Of a stretch of DNA of 64,000 bases, positions 51,940 to 62,950 are shown piece after piece (within the stretch, counting starts at the first letter, position 1; each line of letters opens with the position of its first letter). A program made the translations under genes and the position numbers. The notes beneath the pieces are model-generated. The model was not told the origin of the DNA and searched no databases. It saw only the letters and a program-made list of their open reading frames with translations. The stretch spans positions 43,501-107,500 of the forward strand of contig CAUYUJ010019254.1 in NCBI GenBank assembly GCA_963575745.1. The letters are read 5' to 3'. The stretch comes from Prorocentrum cordatum (taxonomy: Eukaryota; Sar; Dinophyceae; Prorocentrales; Prorocentraceae).

Positions 51940-52600
51940 TCATTGCTGAAACAGAATTCGTCTGTTGGGTTTCCGCTTAGATATAGCCATTGCCCTTTCT
52001 TTGTAGAAGGTGGGAATGCATTCGGGGCCCGAATCGCTCCACAGTCCTGAGAGAATTGAAAGTGCTAAACATTACGTCGTGAACGAGCATCGTAGGGTAC
52101 ATTGCTTGAGACGTTGAGGCAGTACCATGGGAAAGCAGCTGGCGGTCCTAGGCCGTCCAGGAGCGACAGTCCAGGGGCAGATTCGGCGGGGCCTGACTGA
52201 GAGGCCCCAGGGCACAGGGGCAGTCGAGATAATGAAGGGTGTGGTCTCCTCCACAAGCCTGGCACCCAGACAAACAAACCTGGCGCCCCTGACGGTGCCT
52301 GGAACTCGCGGCCCAGGAATTGCAGACGCGCTTCAAAAAGGCAACGCCCACGCAAGGGTCGAGCTTGGAAGCCGCTAACCTGAGCCTCAAAACCACGAGA
52401 TCAGCTTTGGGGGCTCGGGAAGCAGAGCAGCTGGGAAAAAGTGTCCAACACGAGGGAGGAGGGCACGTCCTGAAATGCACGGGGCCCCACGAAGCCTCAG
52501 GATGGTGTTCGCATTTTTTTGTCGGAGCATGGCCGTGCCGGGGTCAGTGATCATCCTGAGGATATCCGCCAATTTATTACACTTGTCAATGACGAAGTAA
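51940..52600 (-). pseudogene. LINE B ORF2 C-terminal Cys/His region
   Basis: In changing frames: LRMITDPGTAMLRQKNAN, then AFLKRVCNSWAASSR, then CLSGCQACGGDHTLHYLDCP (near 52225-52290), a C-x3-C-x2-C-type cluster followed by H-Y and C, resembling the zinc-binding tail of dinoflagellate LINE ORF2, and MYPTMLVHDVMFSTFNSL (near 52070). Separated from the thumb by the 52656-53030 microsatellite. Confidence 0.6.
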
Positions 52601-52655
52601 TTACCCGAGTGCGACCCTACCTAGAAATTGGAGCCCCAAGGAAAGCAGCATTAGT

Positions 52656-53030
52656 TGCTATGCTATGCTATGCTATGCTATGCTATACCATGCTATGCCG
52701 CGCTCTGCTATGCTGTGCTATGCTATGATATGCTGCGACATGCTATGCTATGATATGATATGCTAAGCTATGATATGTTATGTCATGATGCGCTGTGCTA
52801 TGCTAAGTTATGTTATATTATGCTGTGCTAAGCTGCGTTATGTTATGCTGTGCTGCGCTATGATATGCTACGCTATGCTATGCTATGCCCTGCTCTCCTA
52901 TGCCAAAGCTCGGCGAAGCTAAGATGAATGTGGCCTAAGCTAAGATAAACCTGAGCTAAGATGAAGCTAAGCTAAGCTAATATGAAATAAGCTAAGCTAA
53001 GATGAGATAAGCAACGCTAAGCTAAGGGGG
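52656..53030. repeat. ATGCT/AGCTA-type microsatellite inside LINE B
   Basis: TATGC pentamers with many single-base variants grade into GCTAAGAT and TAAGC units. It splits LINE B ORF2 between the thumb and the C-terminal tail. Confidence 0.9.
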
Positions 53031-53079
53031 CGTACCTGGGGGAACCGCGGGGCAGATGCCGGGGGAACCGCCCGGGGCG

Positions 53080-55154
53080 GTTTCCACTGCCCGGCCCTTT
53101 AAGCACGCAGGGTAAGAACCCTTCTAGGCAGAGCCTAGGTAGGGAACAAGTACTAACCTCATACCAGTCTCTGTGTCGTTGCACGACGAGCCGATCGACT
53201 CCCCCATCCCCAAGGCAAGCAAATCTACCTCGAACTTCAGAAAACCTCCGCGATAGTAAGGCAACCCGATAAATGCTAGTCCTGGATTCTCTGCGTAGGT
53301 CCCCGGGATCCGCCGGGAAACGCAGCTGAGAGGGTCGCCGAAGGATGTCGGCGGGGATGGAATGACGGGGCGCAGAAGCGAGAAACTGGTGGGCCTCTCT
53401 CTCCTTTCTCAGAGTCGCCTTGGGGGCCCGATACAGCTGGCCAACAAAGCTGAGGACGGAGAAGGCCAGCGAGTTGAAGGCGATGATGCTCTGACAGAGT
53501 CCTGGAAACAATCCTTTTATATGTGACTCTCTTGATGAATTTGATGCCCGGATCTTCCCGGGACAGCGTGGTCCCAGTCGGGCCAATGTAACTCCGGGGT
53601 GCGGGCCGCAGGTGCCAACTCGGACCTGTCGCGCCCGAGCCCCACAGCCGCGGAACATCGCCCATGCGGCGTGCTCGGAGCATGGCGCCGCAAAGACCAG
53701 ACAACATCTTCCAGGACTCAATGCCAAGCCCGCGAGGCGCGCTGCTCAAGGCAAGAGTCGGACTGCGACTGGCAGCGCGCGAACAACATCCTGAGAGACT
53801 ATGCCGGTGTCATCGGCGAACGCGAGAAGACGTGCAAGCGGCGTCAGTGCCGTGATAAGACACCTGGGGATTGGACCAGCTGCACTCGCAGACAGGGCAC
53901 CTCACAGTGGGCAACCTTGTTCGACGCCGCGAATGATGTAGCGGCCATCGAAGACTCCTCCCCCAAGACGTATACACGTATATGTCATGATACACCTGCT
54001 GAACGGCATGTGCCACATTTTCTGGAATCAGCATGTGCCTCAGAACAATGAATATCCATGCGCGAGAGATGCTCGGGAAAGCGGCCGCAAAGTCGAGCAG
54101 GAAAAGGCCTGCGCAAAATGCCCAAGGACGTCGGCCTCAATCTGCCCTGCGTTGTCTAGCAGACTCCTGCCTTCGAAACCTGCCGATTGCTGCGCGCAGA
54201 ATCTTGCGCTTGTCGTCCGAAGGGGACACAAAGAAGCGGCGCAACAAATGTCGCTGTCGGTGTTGCCAAGGAATAAATGGCGGGTCTCGGAGGCGTTCTT
54301 CTGAATAATCTGCTGAGAATCGTTTTGAACGTCTTTGGTCAGGAGAACCGCGGCCCCATGATTGGAACCAGCTGGAAGGGGGCGTCTATCCACAAGCTTC
54401 AAATACGCCTGGTATAGAATTTCACCCTGAGCATGATACGCCGTCGGGACCTGCCGCGGAGTCTTTCTCGTGGCGGAGGAAGCCCAACATGTCAGAAGGG
54501 GGCCATCCACTCGATGCCCGGAGCGACGCGCTGGCAGCGCTCCAGCAGCATCTCAGAGATAGCCCGGGGCGCATGAGAAGCATCCGCTGCGGTGCGAACC
54601 AGGCCCCAGTGAGCCGCTAGCCGCGCGGCACTGTCGCCTAGACTGTCGGGCCCGCGCCCGTCGACGTCCAAGACGCCCACGCGCGAGATGCGCCTGTGCT
54701 TCGGGGGCCATGCTTTCAAAAGTTTGCGCGGCTCCACCGCGCGCTCGTCGTCGAACTGACACTCGGGTGACTGCTCATGCTCGCGTAGTTCTCAGACCAG
54801 AATGCGCTCCTGCATGATGCGGACGTGCTCATGGAACTGCTCCTGATCGATGATGCGCTCGCGTTGCTCACCGGTGAATTGTGCGATTGTGCCGCGTGCC
54901 CTTGCAGATTTCCGCGCGGGCGCTTTGCGCCCATTCGCGATGGCGCGCATGACTTTGGGACATGCCACGGGGCGGCTCGTGCCAGCTTGAACTCCACACC
55001 TGTATGTGCGGGATTGGATCTCGAGGCTGGCTATGCGCATGCACTCTTTGATTTCGGCCAAGGCCAAGAGGGGGCCCCTGGAGATCTGCGCCTGCGCTCT
55101 TGCCTCGCCAACCAGATCTGCAAACTCGGGGCGCGCCGCCGCGCGCGCCGGCAC
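53080..55154 (-). pseudogene. LINE B ORF2 reverse transcriptase and thumb
   Basis: From upstream: PEFADLVGEARAQAQISRG (pre-RT helix region, 55130), RHLFLGNTDSDICCAASL near 54250 (finger region), SAGFEGRSLLDNAGQIEAD near 54165, FLLDFAAAFPS near 54085 (motif A), GVEQGCPL near 53910 (motif B, directly followed by a TGA), LARLLAFADDTGIV near 53820 (motif C, F-A-D-D intact), and SIIAFNSLAFSVLSFVGQL near 53470 (thumb). At least three frame changes are needed. The family copies element RNA into the genome by target-primed reverse transcription. Confidence 0.75.
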
Positions 55155-55169
55155 TCTTACTGGCGACCT

Positions 55170-55985
55170 GAGCCCCTGAGAGAAGCGAACAACGACAGGA
55201 ACGTGATCGCCAGGCCCAGCTGCTTTGAGGACGCGCCCAACAATGCCTGCAGTCGGCTGAGCCTAAAGAATGGCGGCCGTTGAAGCAAACGCGTATATTC
55301 GATCTATTCGCCCGAGAGACCTGACCCCGCCCCCAAGATCCCCAGACCGATGTGCGGGCCCGTCCTGGGCTAGCTCGAGCACAGAAGGGAAAAGCTCGCG
55401 AAAACGCTAAAGTAGAGCAGGTCGCTCTGGTCGCAGAGACTCTCCACCTGTCCTGATTCGAGTCTCACCTGATTCGAGAAAGCTAAAATCACCTGCCAAA
55501 AAGGTCAGACAAAAAGTTCGGTGGGGGCGGGTGTTAGCGATTCTTCCATCACAGCAAACTTCTGGGGGTCGTTGAGGGTAGGGTCGAGGTGCATATTGTA
55601 CACCTTGAGATTCCCTAGTGGTCCTTGGAGCAGGAGATAGAGAAGACGGCCGGGAACGTGCTCAAACACCTCCACATTCGTGAAGAGGGCAAGGAAGGAG
55701 TTCGACATGCTGATCGTATTGCCACCAGCATGCTGATTCTCACAGAAGTAGCCGTAGTGCGTGCGTGTGTGTGTATGTGTGTGTGTTGAAGTCTCTTCGC
55801 AGGGTCTCGGTATCTGCTTCAATTACATGTGTTTCTTGCATGAATACAGCCGTGTGCACTTTGATGAGGGAGCGGAACTTGCGAATTCGACTTCCTGCCG
55901 AATCGGGTCGCCATACACGCTGCCAAAGAATGCTCTTGAATTCCATGTGCTGATAGAGAGCTGCTGCTTGATCTGCCAAAGGCAT
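55170..55985 (-). pseudogene. LINE B ORF2 AP-type endonuclease
   Basis: Starts near 55940 (MEFKSILWQRVWRPDSAG), then AVFMQETHVIEADT (catalytic Glu position, near 55855), then a CA microsatellite (55758-55785) that has expanded inside the gene and shifts the frame. It continues with MSNSFLALFTNVEVFEHVPG and LKVYNMHLDPTL (N-x-H, near 55590). After a stop, AGDFSFLES (G-D-F position, near 55480) and SLGRIDRIYAF (near 55300) follow. The order and motifs match LINE endonucleases that nick the target site. Inactive as it stands. Confidence 0.65.
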
Positions 55986-56039
55986 TCCAAGTGAATGTCT
56001 GCACTGCCGCCAGGGAAGGGCGAGGGAATCGAGCTGCCC

Positions 56040-57248
56040 TTAAATAGCTTCCCTCAGGCACGATTTAAAGACAAAAGAGAGGCCAGCAGAAAATTCAGCA
56101 GTATGAGCAAAGACAGATGCAGCAGCGGGGTCACTGTCAGCAGAGCACTGTGCTGGAGTTTCCTCATGGTGGTAGGCAGCGTTCACCGCTGCGGGCAGGT
56201 CCTGAATCTGCTTGTCGGCGAGGCCGCAGTTGAGCTCCTGCTTGCATGTCTCCACTACGACCTCTGTCTCGGACCAAGAAGCCATAACAACTAAATCGTC
56301 GGGCTCGTCGCGCACGGTGGTGTAGCATAGACCCTGGTACTTGCTGTAGGCAAGAGTTGTCGCGGATGTCCAGCAATTGTTCGTGCGCATGTCGGCGTTG
56401 ATCTGCTTCCAGATGGAACCGAAAATGAATCCTTTCTTCTTTATGTCGCACGGCTCGTCACAGCCTATCCTCAGGTCGTGCTGGGCGCCCGTCAAAGCCT
56501 GAGTGAAACGAACAGGTTGATCACGACTGTGCTCGTAGAATGACTTGGCGTGCTCCTGGCCCTCAAACTTGGTAGCGCATGCAAACCGAAGGCTTTGGCA
56601 TGCCGCTAAACACTTGCCGCGGCATTCCGCAGGCACGGAAGTCTTCACGATGGCGAAGTGGCGCTCAAAGACGCTTACGAGCTGCTCCTTTGGGAACCCA
56701 CGGATCCATGTCTTCGTCTTGTCAGCAAATACCGTTGGCCTCATCGTCGTTGATGGCGCCGTTGAACCCGCCGAGCGTGTCGACGATGTAGCTGAGCCGC
56801 CGAACGCCGCCCATGGATCTGAGCTCCTCCGCTGCGCCTCGATCGTGCGCTGGAGCTGTGCGTAGTTCGCCTCGAATGTCTGCAAGCGCACGGATGCTGA
56901 GTAAGTGCTGGCCATGCCATCCGCCTGCGCCATCGCTTCATCGCCATCCTGCTGTTGCCCGCGGAGCTGTAGCTCGAGCTCGTCCATGCGTCCACTGTGT
57001 GTCTGCAACTCCTCTTTCATGGCGGCGATGGAGTTTGCGTTCTGTTTGACCCCTTCCGAGAGCCTGGTGTCCATCGATCTGATAGCCGTTAGGTTCGTGC
57101 TGATCGCCACCTGCATGGTGCCCATCTGCTCGTTGAGCGGTTTGAGCGCCTCATTCAGCATGAGCCTGAGAGAAGCCGCATCTAGAGCCATCGCTGGCCC
57201 TTGGTCATTGGAGCAACTCTGAGTGAAGCTGTGCGTGCTTTGGCGCAC
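56040..57248 (-). CDS. LINE B ORF1 (coiled coil, RNA-binding-like), open
   Basis: A 402-codon frame from ATG 57248; ATG 57191 (MALDAASLRLMLNEALKPLN) is an equally good start. The SL relic lies 85 bases upstream, giving a short 5' leader. The N-terminal third is a coiled coil (MGTMQVAISTNLTAIRSMDT, ELELQLRGQQQDGDEAMAQA). The centre has KTWIRGFPKEQLVSVFERHF, an RRM-like beta-alpha pattern. The C-terminal part is mixed, with several Cys. ORF2 follows in the same orientation after 55 bases, which supports assignment to LINE B. ORF1 proteins of such elements coat element RNA. No zinc finger is visible, unlike the neighbouring LINE C fragment. Confidence 0.75.
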   Translation of the reverse strand: MRQSTHSFTQSCSNDQGPAMALDAASLRLMLNEALKPLNEQMGTMQVAISTNLTAIRSMDTRLSEGVKQNANSIAAMKEELQTHSGRMDELELQLRGQQQDGDEAMAQADGMASTYSASVRLQTFEANYAQLQRTIEAQRRSSDPWAAFGGSATSSTRSAGSTAPSTTMRPTVFADKTKTWIRGFPKEQLVSVFERHFAIVKTSVPAECRGKCLAACQSLRFACATKFEGQEHAKSFYEHSRDQPVRFTQALTGAQHDLRIGCDEPCDIKKKGFIFGSIWKQINADMRTNNCWTSATTLAYSKYQGLCYTTVRDEPDDLVVMASWSETEVVVETCKQELNCGLADKQIQDLPAAVNAAYHHEETPAQCSADSDPAAASVFAHTAEFSAGLSFVFKSCLREAI

Positions 57249-57333
57249 GTCTGAACAGTGCGAGGCCTGACCCCGGAATCTCGAGCCTCCCTGTCGCCTG
57301 CGCCAAGGTTTTAGCCCAAGGGCAGGTTAGAGT

Positions 57334-57355
57334 CTTGAGCCAAAATGGCTACGGA
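57334..57355 (-). other. Spliced-leader relic, exact 22 of 22 match (LINE B)
   Basis: The minus strand reads TCC followed by GTAGCCATTTTGGCTCAAG, the complete dinoflagellate spliced leader. Confidence 0.97.
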
Positions 57356-57700
<345 letters not shown>

Positions 57701-59301
57701 GTGAGAAGGAGGATGGGGAGGAGCGGGATGAAGAGAGGTGAGGAGGAGGGCCAAGAGGAGAAGAGGCCCAGAGGAGGGCGAGGATGACGACGATGAAGAA
57801 AGCGCAGCACCGGGCGGCGGGCAGACGGGCGCGGCGCCTCCACTCCGCCGGGCAGCCCGCGGAAAAAAGCCCCCCTCTGGGAAAAGCCCACCGTCCAGCC
57901 CGCGGGCAGCACGCGCGCGGGTGGGGGGGGGGGGGGGGGGGGGGGCTCGCGCGGCGGCTCGGGCGCTGCGGAGGGGGCGGCGACTGGTCTGGGCAGGGCG
58001 CCAGGGCGCAGAGAGGAGGCGGGCGGGCGGCAGCTCGTCCCTCCGCACCCGCGCGGCGGCTCGGGCGCTGAGGAGGGGGCGGCGCCCAGGCCGGCAGCGA
58101 CACCAGGGAGCGAGGAGGGAGCGAGGAGGCAGGATCCCTCGTCCCTCCGCGCCCGCCGAGTGGCCCGCCGACCAGCCGCGTGGCCAGCAATTGGAGGGAG
58201 GGGGGGGAGGACCCGCTGCGTCTTGGGCGCTGCGACGGGGGGCGGCGCCCGATCGAAGCAGGACGCGACAATCTGAGCGGAAAACGGACGCATGGCCGTT
58301 CAAGAGATACACGCAGTCGCAGATGGATCGATTCCCCTGCACATGCAGATCGATCAAATTGAACCCAGTCCTCAGAGAGAAGGGGAGTTGCCCGTGGGAG
58401 TGCGCAGTCGAATCGAATCCATGGGTGCCGCGAGTCGACATCGACAAGCACCATCGAACCGATCGAGTCGTGGACAGCCCAGCAAAGATCGGCGTTGACG
58501 AGGGGGGGAAGTGAGAAGAAGGAGGCCTCCTCAGAAGGCGGCGAGGCTGCTCAGAAGCCCTCCGGACTTCAGAGAAGTCTTCCGTGTCCTCGGGGAAACG
58601 TGGCTTACCCCAGGGGCTGGCCGCCGAGAATAAGGACTGGAAGGGGAGGTTAAGCATTGACCCGGAATCGACGGTGCGTCGACGACGCATCGCCGACAGG
58701 ATTGCGATGGGCCCTGGGCACGGTAGTGTGCACCCTCACCCCCAACCCGCCCCCGTTGGCGACCCAGGGTCGACGTCGCCCCATGCCTCAAGGAGCCTGC
58801 CCGGCCTGCCCCACCCCACCCCCACAGGGCGACGAAATCGATACCGTCGGTCGGAAGAAGTGGGTAGGAGGAAGAAGGAGGTAGGAGGGCACTGGAAGCA
58901 TATTGGGTTTCCGCCCGCCCCCTGAAGAGGAGGCAAGACGGCAACCCGTTCGGCTCTTGAAATAGGGAGGCGGCTGAAGTAGTAGATTGGGATCTGGGGA
59001 TCCAAAAATACCTACTTTCAGCGACCAGCGTGTACATGTCTACTACTCCCTGGCCAGACCCATCCTGAACCCAGCAGCGCGCCACGCCCTCCTGGCTTGG
59101 CCAGGAGGGCGTATACACAGCTCCTGGCCCATGGAAGGGCCAGGCCAGGGGGCAGTGTACGTGTGTAAACTTCATCGGCCGACACCGGCACCGCTCTCCC
59201 CCCGAGCACGTCTCCCGATCTTGCCCCCGCGCAGTCAGACGGCGGCGCACACTTCTTCCGTCGGCGGCCAGGCAGAGTTGGCTGCGCCAGCGGAGGATAG
59301 T
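57701..59301. other. No gene seen; long G run and local repeats
   Basis: A run of 23 G lies at 57923-57945. GCGGCTCGGGCGCTG(C/A)GGAGG occurs near 57952 and 58056. A palindromic phrase (CCCTCCTGGCTTGGCCAGGAGGGC) lies near 59088. Open frames on both strands are GC-rich and domain-free. Confidence 0.55.
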
Positions 59302-59498
59302 AGAAGAAAAAACGCCATAAATGTAAGCTGTTGGCGCTCCGCGCGGATTTCTTGGATCTGCGCTGGACTTCCCTCCCTGACGCGCTCCGCGCGCCGGGGG
59401 CGGCGCCGGAGGCGCCGCTGGGGGGGGGCCACGCGCCGATCCAAGAAATCCACGCGGAGCGCCGAAAGTTTCCATGTATGCCTTTCTTCCTTCTTCGA
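59302..59498. mobile_element. Palindromic MITE-like element, copy 1
   Basis: GGCGCTCCGCGCGGATTTCT plus TGGATC (59333-59358) is inverted at 59438-59463 with one mismatch in 26. The outer arms (GAAGAAAAAACGCCATAAATG versus the complement of CATGTATGCCTTTCTTCC) also pair loosely. The centre is the palindrome GGCGGCGCCGGAGGCGCCGC. No coding capacity. Confidence 0.7.
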
Positions 59499-60614
59499 AA
59501 AGCTGGGCGGGGGCACCGAGCAGCGAGCTGTCCAGCACGCGAGAGTGGGAAGGAGGGCAGAGCGGGTGGGGGCGCAGGGTGCGTGGCCTTCCAGGGGTGG
59601 CGGCGGCTCATTATCGGAAGCGCGCTCGTCTTCTGGGAAGCCTTCCTGGTCAGAGTGGATCGCCGGGCGCATCCAAGGGGTCCGTCCTGGCCGACTTTTA
59701 AGGCCGAGTCCAGCCGTGTCCACGAGGAGCCTCAAGGCATCCCAAAGCGGTAGAAAACTTAGATACTGAATGTCGAACGTCAGAACCCTACAGGCGTATG
59801 CGGGCACACGAATCAAGCCAAGCAAGACACTGCGCTCCGTAGTAACCGCCAGGAGATCAACCCCCGCCAGGGGGTCAGAATTTCCTGGTCGGTGCACCGT
59901 GGTCGTTTTGAGCACCGCGACTCGATCAACTTTGGGGGGCGTTGGCGCGGGTGGCGACCCCCAGCGATGGAGCACGGAGAAATACGATGAGCAATTTTAC
60001 CAATATGGGAATGGCGACCCGTCCCTGGCGGGACGCTACCGTGCCAAGAACTACGTGCGGGACAGCGCATGCGAAGGGCTGGGTCGATTACCCGTTTTAC
60101 AAACGTGCGCAAGAAGCCCAAAAGGGGAACGTACTGAAGCCACTCTGCTAACATTACCCCTCCCCTCTCCTCCCTCCCCCTTCTCCACGTTCCGCAGCCA
60201 CGTTTGGCTCCTGCCAGGGGCATGGCAGCCATTGCCGTCTGGTTCTGAGACTGGTGGCTCCGCCGGCTTGGCACAAACCAGATGAGAGAGCAGAAAATCC
60301 GCCCTCATTATAATAATAAGAATCACCCCGACACGCGAAGCCGTTTAGTAAAGCACCCAAAGAAGGAATCGAACAGGGCAGGGCTGTTCAGTAAACGCCC
60401 AGGGCCGTTGAATAAGCGCCAGTTATCGGGTCTGGTTGGTTTTTCCTCTCCTGACAGATGGCTGGCGCTAGGCATGGTGGTCCCAGGGGAACTGCCTGGC
60501 ATTCGTTGGAGATCGGCGCGGGCTGGCAGTCCCTGCCGCGGCCGCATATTCTGGGCGTGGCCTAGCTGGGCCGCGACAACGGCGTACCCCGCGGCCTGCG
60601 CCAAGTCTTGGCGG
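59499..60614. other. No gene seen
   Basis: Mixed-composition DNA with short direct repeats such as GTAAACGCCCAGGGCCG/TAAGCGCCAG near 60390. No recognised gene or RNA. Confidence 0.55.
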
Positions 60615-60853
60615 CGCGCACAGGGGGGGCACGGGGAGGGGGGGAGGCGTCCTAGAAGGAGGCTGCTCCTCGGAAGGCGTGGGCCTCACATCTGCAGGCA
60701 GGGCCCGCGCCTTCTGAGCAGGGGCGCTCCTGAGAAGCCTCCCCCTCCTTGTCACCCCCCTCCCCCTCCTTGTCACCCCCCTCCCCCTCCTGAGAAGCCT
60801 CCCCCTCCTGAGCAGAAGCCTCCCCCCCCCTTGTCACCCCCCCTCCCTGCGCG
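60615..60853. mobile_element. Foldback/MITE-like hairpin, dispersed copy
   Basis: Related to 23744-23901: left CGCGCACAGGGGGGGCACGGG, inner CCTAGAAGGAGGCTGCTCCT, GGCCCGCGCCTTCTGAGCAG and GAGAAGCCTCCCCCTCCT, right CCCTCCCTGCGCG. The right arm is expanded by TTGTCACCCCCCTCCCCCTC repeats. Confidence 0.65.
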
Positions 60854-61218
60854 CCACCGCGAGCCGAGAGCCGCCCCTGGTCGGTCTCGCCGTCGGCCTT
60901 CAGCGCCCGCCTGCACGCCTCGTGCACCGGGGAGCTCAGTGGGCTGGACGCCGTGCCCCGCTCTGGCGGCGCGCGGCACACGGGAGGAGATCGGCGAGTA
61001 CTAGGGCGCAAACAAACCTACCTCGCTTTTGACCACCCTCGCTTCCAAGAGATACCAAGCGACGCCAAACTACGGCCTGCGCTGGTCAGGCCGCTTGACG
61101 AGGAGGCGCGTGGTATGACTTGGTTTTGCCTGGAAGCGAAAGCGGGGTAGGTAATTCACGCTCTGAAGTACAGGTGGGGGGGGCCCGACCACGAGAGGTC
61201 TTCCACAGGAAGCCCCAC
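60854..61218. other. No gene seen
   Basis: GC-rich DNA without a recognisable gene. Confidence 0.5.
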
Positions 61219-61349
61219 CATAAACATAAACTTTTGGCGCTCCCTCCCTGGCGCACTCCGCGCGCCAGGGGCGGCGCCGGAGGCGCCGCCGGGGGGCCCA
61301 TGCGCTGATCCAAGAAATCCGCGAGGAGCGCCGAAAGTTTATGTTTATG
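61219..61349. mobile_element. Palindromic MITE-like element, copy 2
   Basis: CATAAACATAAACTTTTGGC plus GCTCC (61219-61243) is inverted at 61325-61349 with one mismatch in 25. The right inner arm GATCCAAGAAATCC is kept but its left partner is deleted. The centre matches copy 1 (GGGGCGGCGCCGGAGGCGCC). Confidence 0.75.
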
Positions 61350-61370
61350 CAGCTCTTTCTTCTTCGAGTC

Positions 61371-61433
61371 ACGCTTCCCATCGCAGAGCCATCGAAACGC
61401 AAGAAACCCCGGGCACCCTGGAGGCAAGGAGGG
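61371..61433. repeat. 63-bp dispersed repeat, copy 2
   Basis: Matches 16830-16892. It lies 22 bases beyond the palindromic element. Confidence 0.75.
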
Positions 61434-62519
61434 TGCCTCTTGGCATGGACCCCCACACGTACGGCGCCTCGGCGGCGCGGCGGCGGCTGCGCGCACGAGG
61501 CGGTGTGCAGCCCTTGGAGGCAGCGCTCGGGCTCCTCGCGCAGGCACGCGGCGATTCTGGAGCGTGGCGGGACCGCGAACGGGCCTCACGGCCCGCGCTT
61601 CCCGGGCCACCCAACCTCGCGCATCGCGCATCGCGCATGCGCCCTCACGCCCTCGTGCCGCCCCCCCCCCCCTGGAGAAGGACAGCCACTCCGGCTCAGG
61701 CCGCGATGTGCGAAGCGCAGTTTCTCTTCGCACCCCCCGGGTGACCTGGGAAGCGTGGCTGGACCGCGAGCGGGCCTCACGCGCCCCCCGCTTCGGGCGG
61801 CGGCAGCGGAGCCCCAATCCCAGGAGCACGGCGCCGGCACAGGACCGCGGCCTGGCAAGCAGCCTGAGTGCCCCGTGGTGGCTGTACCTGTACCGCCGCG
61901 TCCTCAGAGAACTCAGCCTCGATTCTGGGCACGCCCTGGTTAGCCTCCGAGGGCGGAGGAGCAGGCGACGCCCGCGGACGAGGCGCTGCTGCGCACGGAA
62001 TACGGGACGTTCTTCAATCACACCTCGCGCTGCCAGTGTCCACCGCGCCTGAAGCGATCGACTGGGCATGTCATTCGTGCACCTTGAGTAGATGTGTGGA
62101 TGGCCGTGTGCACCGCTCCTGGCGAATTGCACGGTGGTTCGAGGCTCCTCAACTTACGTAAAGATGAGAGGGTAGCTTGCAGTCGGACGACCCTCTCCGA
62201 CTCAGAGCCCCCTCCCCTCCCTTGCGCCCCCCCGCACCCTGGCGTGCCATCTGTTGTACTCATGTTACCTCCCTGTCCTCCACGATTTTCCTTCCATCCC
62301 TTCGTCTCGCTTCCATATTCTCTCGTCCGCGTCCACTCCCTTCCCTCTTGACACATCTACCCTCCCCCTCATCCTCGTCCTCCTCCTCGTCCTCCATCCA
62401 TTTCCCCTTCTCCTTCAAAATAACTCCTCCCTGTCGCGCCCCCAGACGTGTCTTTAGGGCGGGCTGGGCGTTGCGCACGAGACTTCCTCACCAACTAAGA
62501 CCAGGAAACTTGAACTTTT
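61434..62519. other. No gene seen; weak 185-bp duplication
   Basis: The phrase GACCGCGA(A/G)CGGGCCTCACG occurs near 61569 and 61754, with partly similar surroundings. A minus-strand frame of 348 codons (61086-62132) crosses the palindromic element and shows no domain. Confidence 0.5.
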
Positions 62520-62950
62520 GCAGCAACTTCATTCATGGAGGGTGGATCGTTTTCAGAATGGGCTCTCTCCTTAACGCCGCGCGCGTTCGCTTCAAAGCTT
62601 CTTACAGCTTCAAGGATGGAGGGCGGGTGCACCAATTTCTGGGATGGAGGACAGGTCATGTTCAACATGAGTGTTGCTCTTGTCTAAGCGTCGCGCACAT
62701 TCGTCTTAAAAGTCTGCAGAAGCTAAAAAGACAGAAGGCGAATCATTTTCAAAATGTGGCTCTCGCCTGGGCGCCGCGCACATCCGTTCAGGAAGTAGAG
62801 CTGAAGTCCCGGGATAGTGCTACGGTGCGATTTAGGGCTGTTCGGGCTCAACAGTAACGTTGGCTCGCGGTGCTGAAGTCCCAGGAAAATATGCTGGCAC
62901 GATTGTCAGGACGCAGCAGTCATGTTGATTCGCAACGCTGAAGTCCAAGG
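62520..62950. repeat. Degenerate tandem repeat
   Basis: TTTTCAGAATGGGCTCTC ... ACGCCGCGCGCG near 62550 recurs as TTTTCAAAATGTGGCTCTC ... GCGCCGCGCAC near 62747. GCTGAAGTCCCAGGAA recurs as GCTGAAGTCCAAGGAA near 62871 and 62938. No gene seen. Confidence 0.55.

Larger units (their letters stand above)
51940..57355 (-). mobile_element. LINE B: non-LTR retrotransposon beginning with an intact SL
   Basis: Order on the minus strand: SL relic (57355-57334), ORF1, AP endonuclease, reverse transcriptase, thumb region, an ATGCT-type microsatellite, C-terminal Cys/His region, then an ATC microsatellite. ORF2 has several frame changes and stops; ORF1 is open. Both outer edges are ATC-type microsatellites, compatible with insertion into such arrays or with an ATC-type 3' tail. 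Confidence 0.85.

Noticed and set aside
61086-62132. 348-codon minus-strand frame
   Set aside because: Runs through a palindromic element and GC-rich DNA. Composition is Arg/Ala/Pro-rich without motifs, and the opposite strand is equally open.
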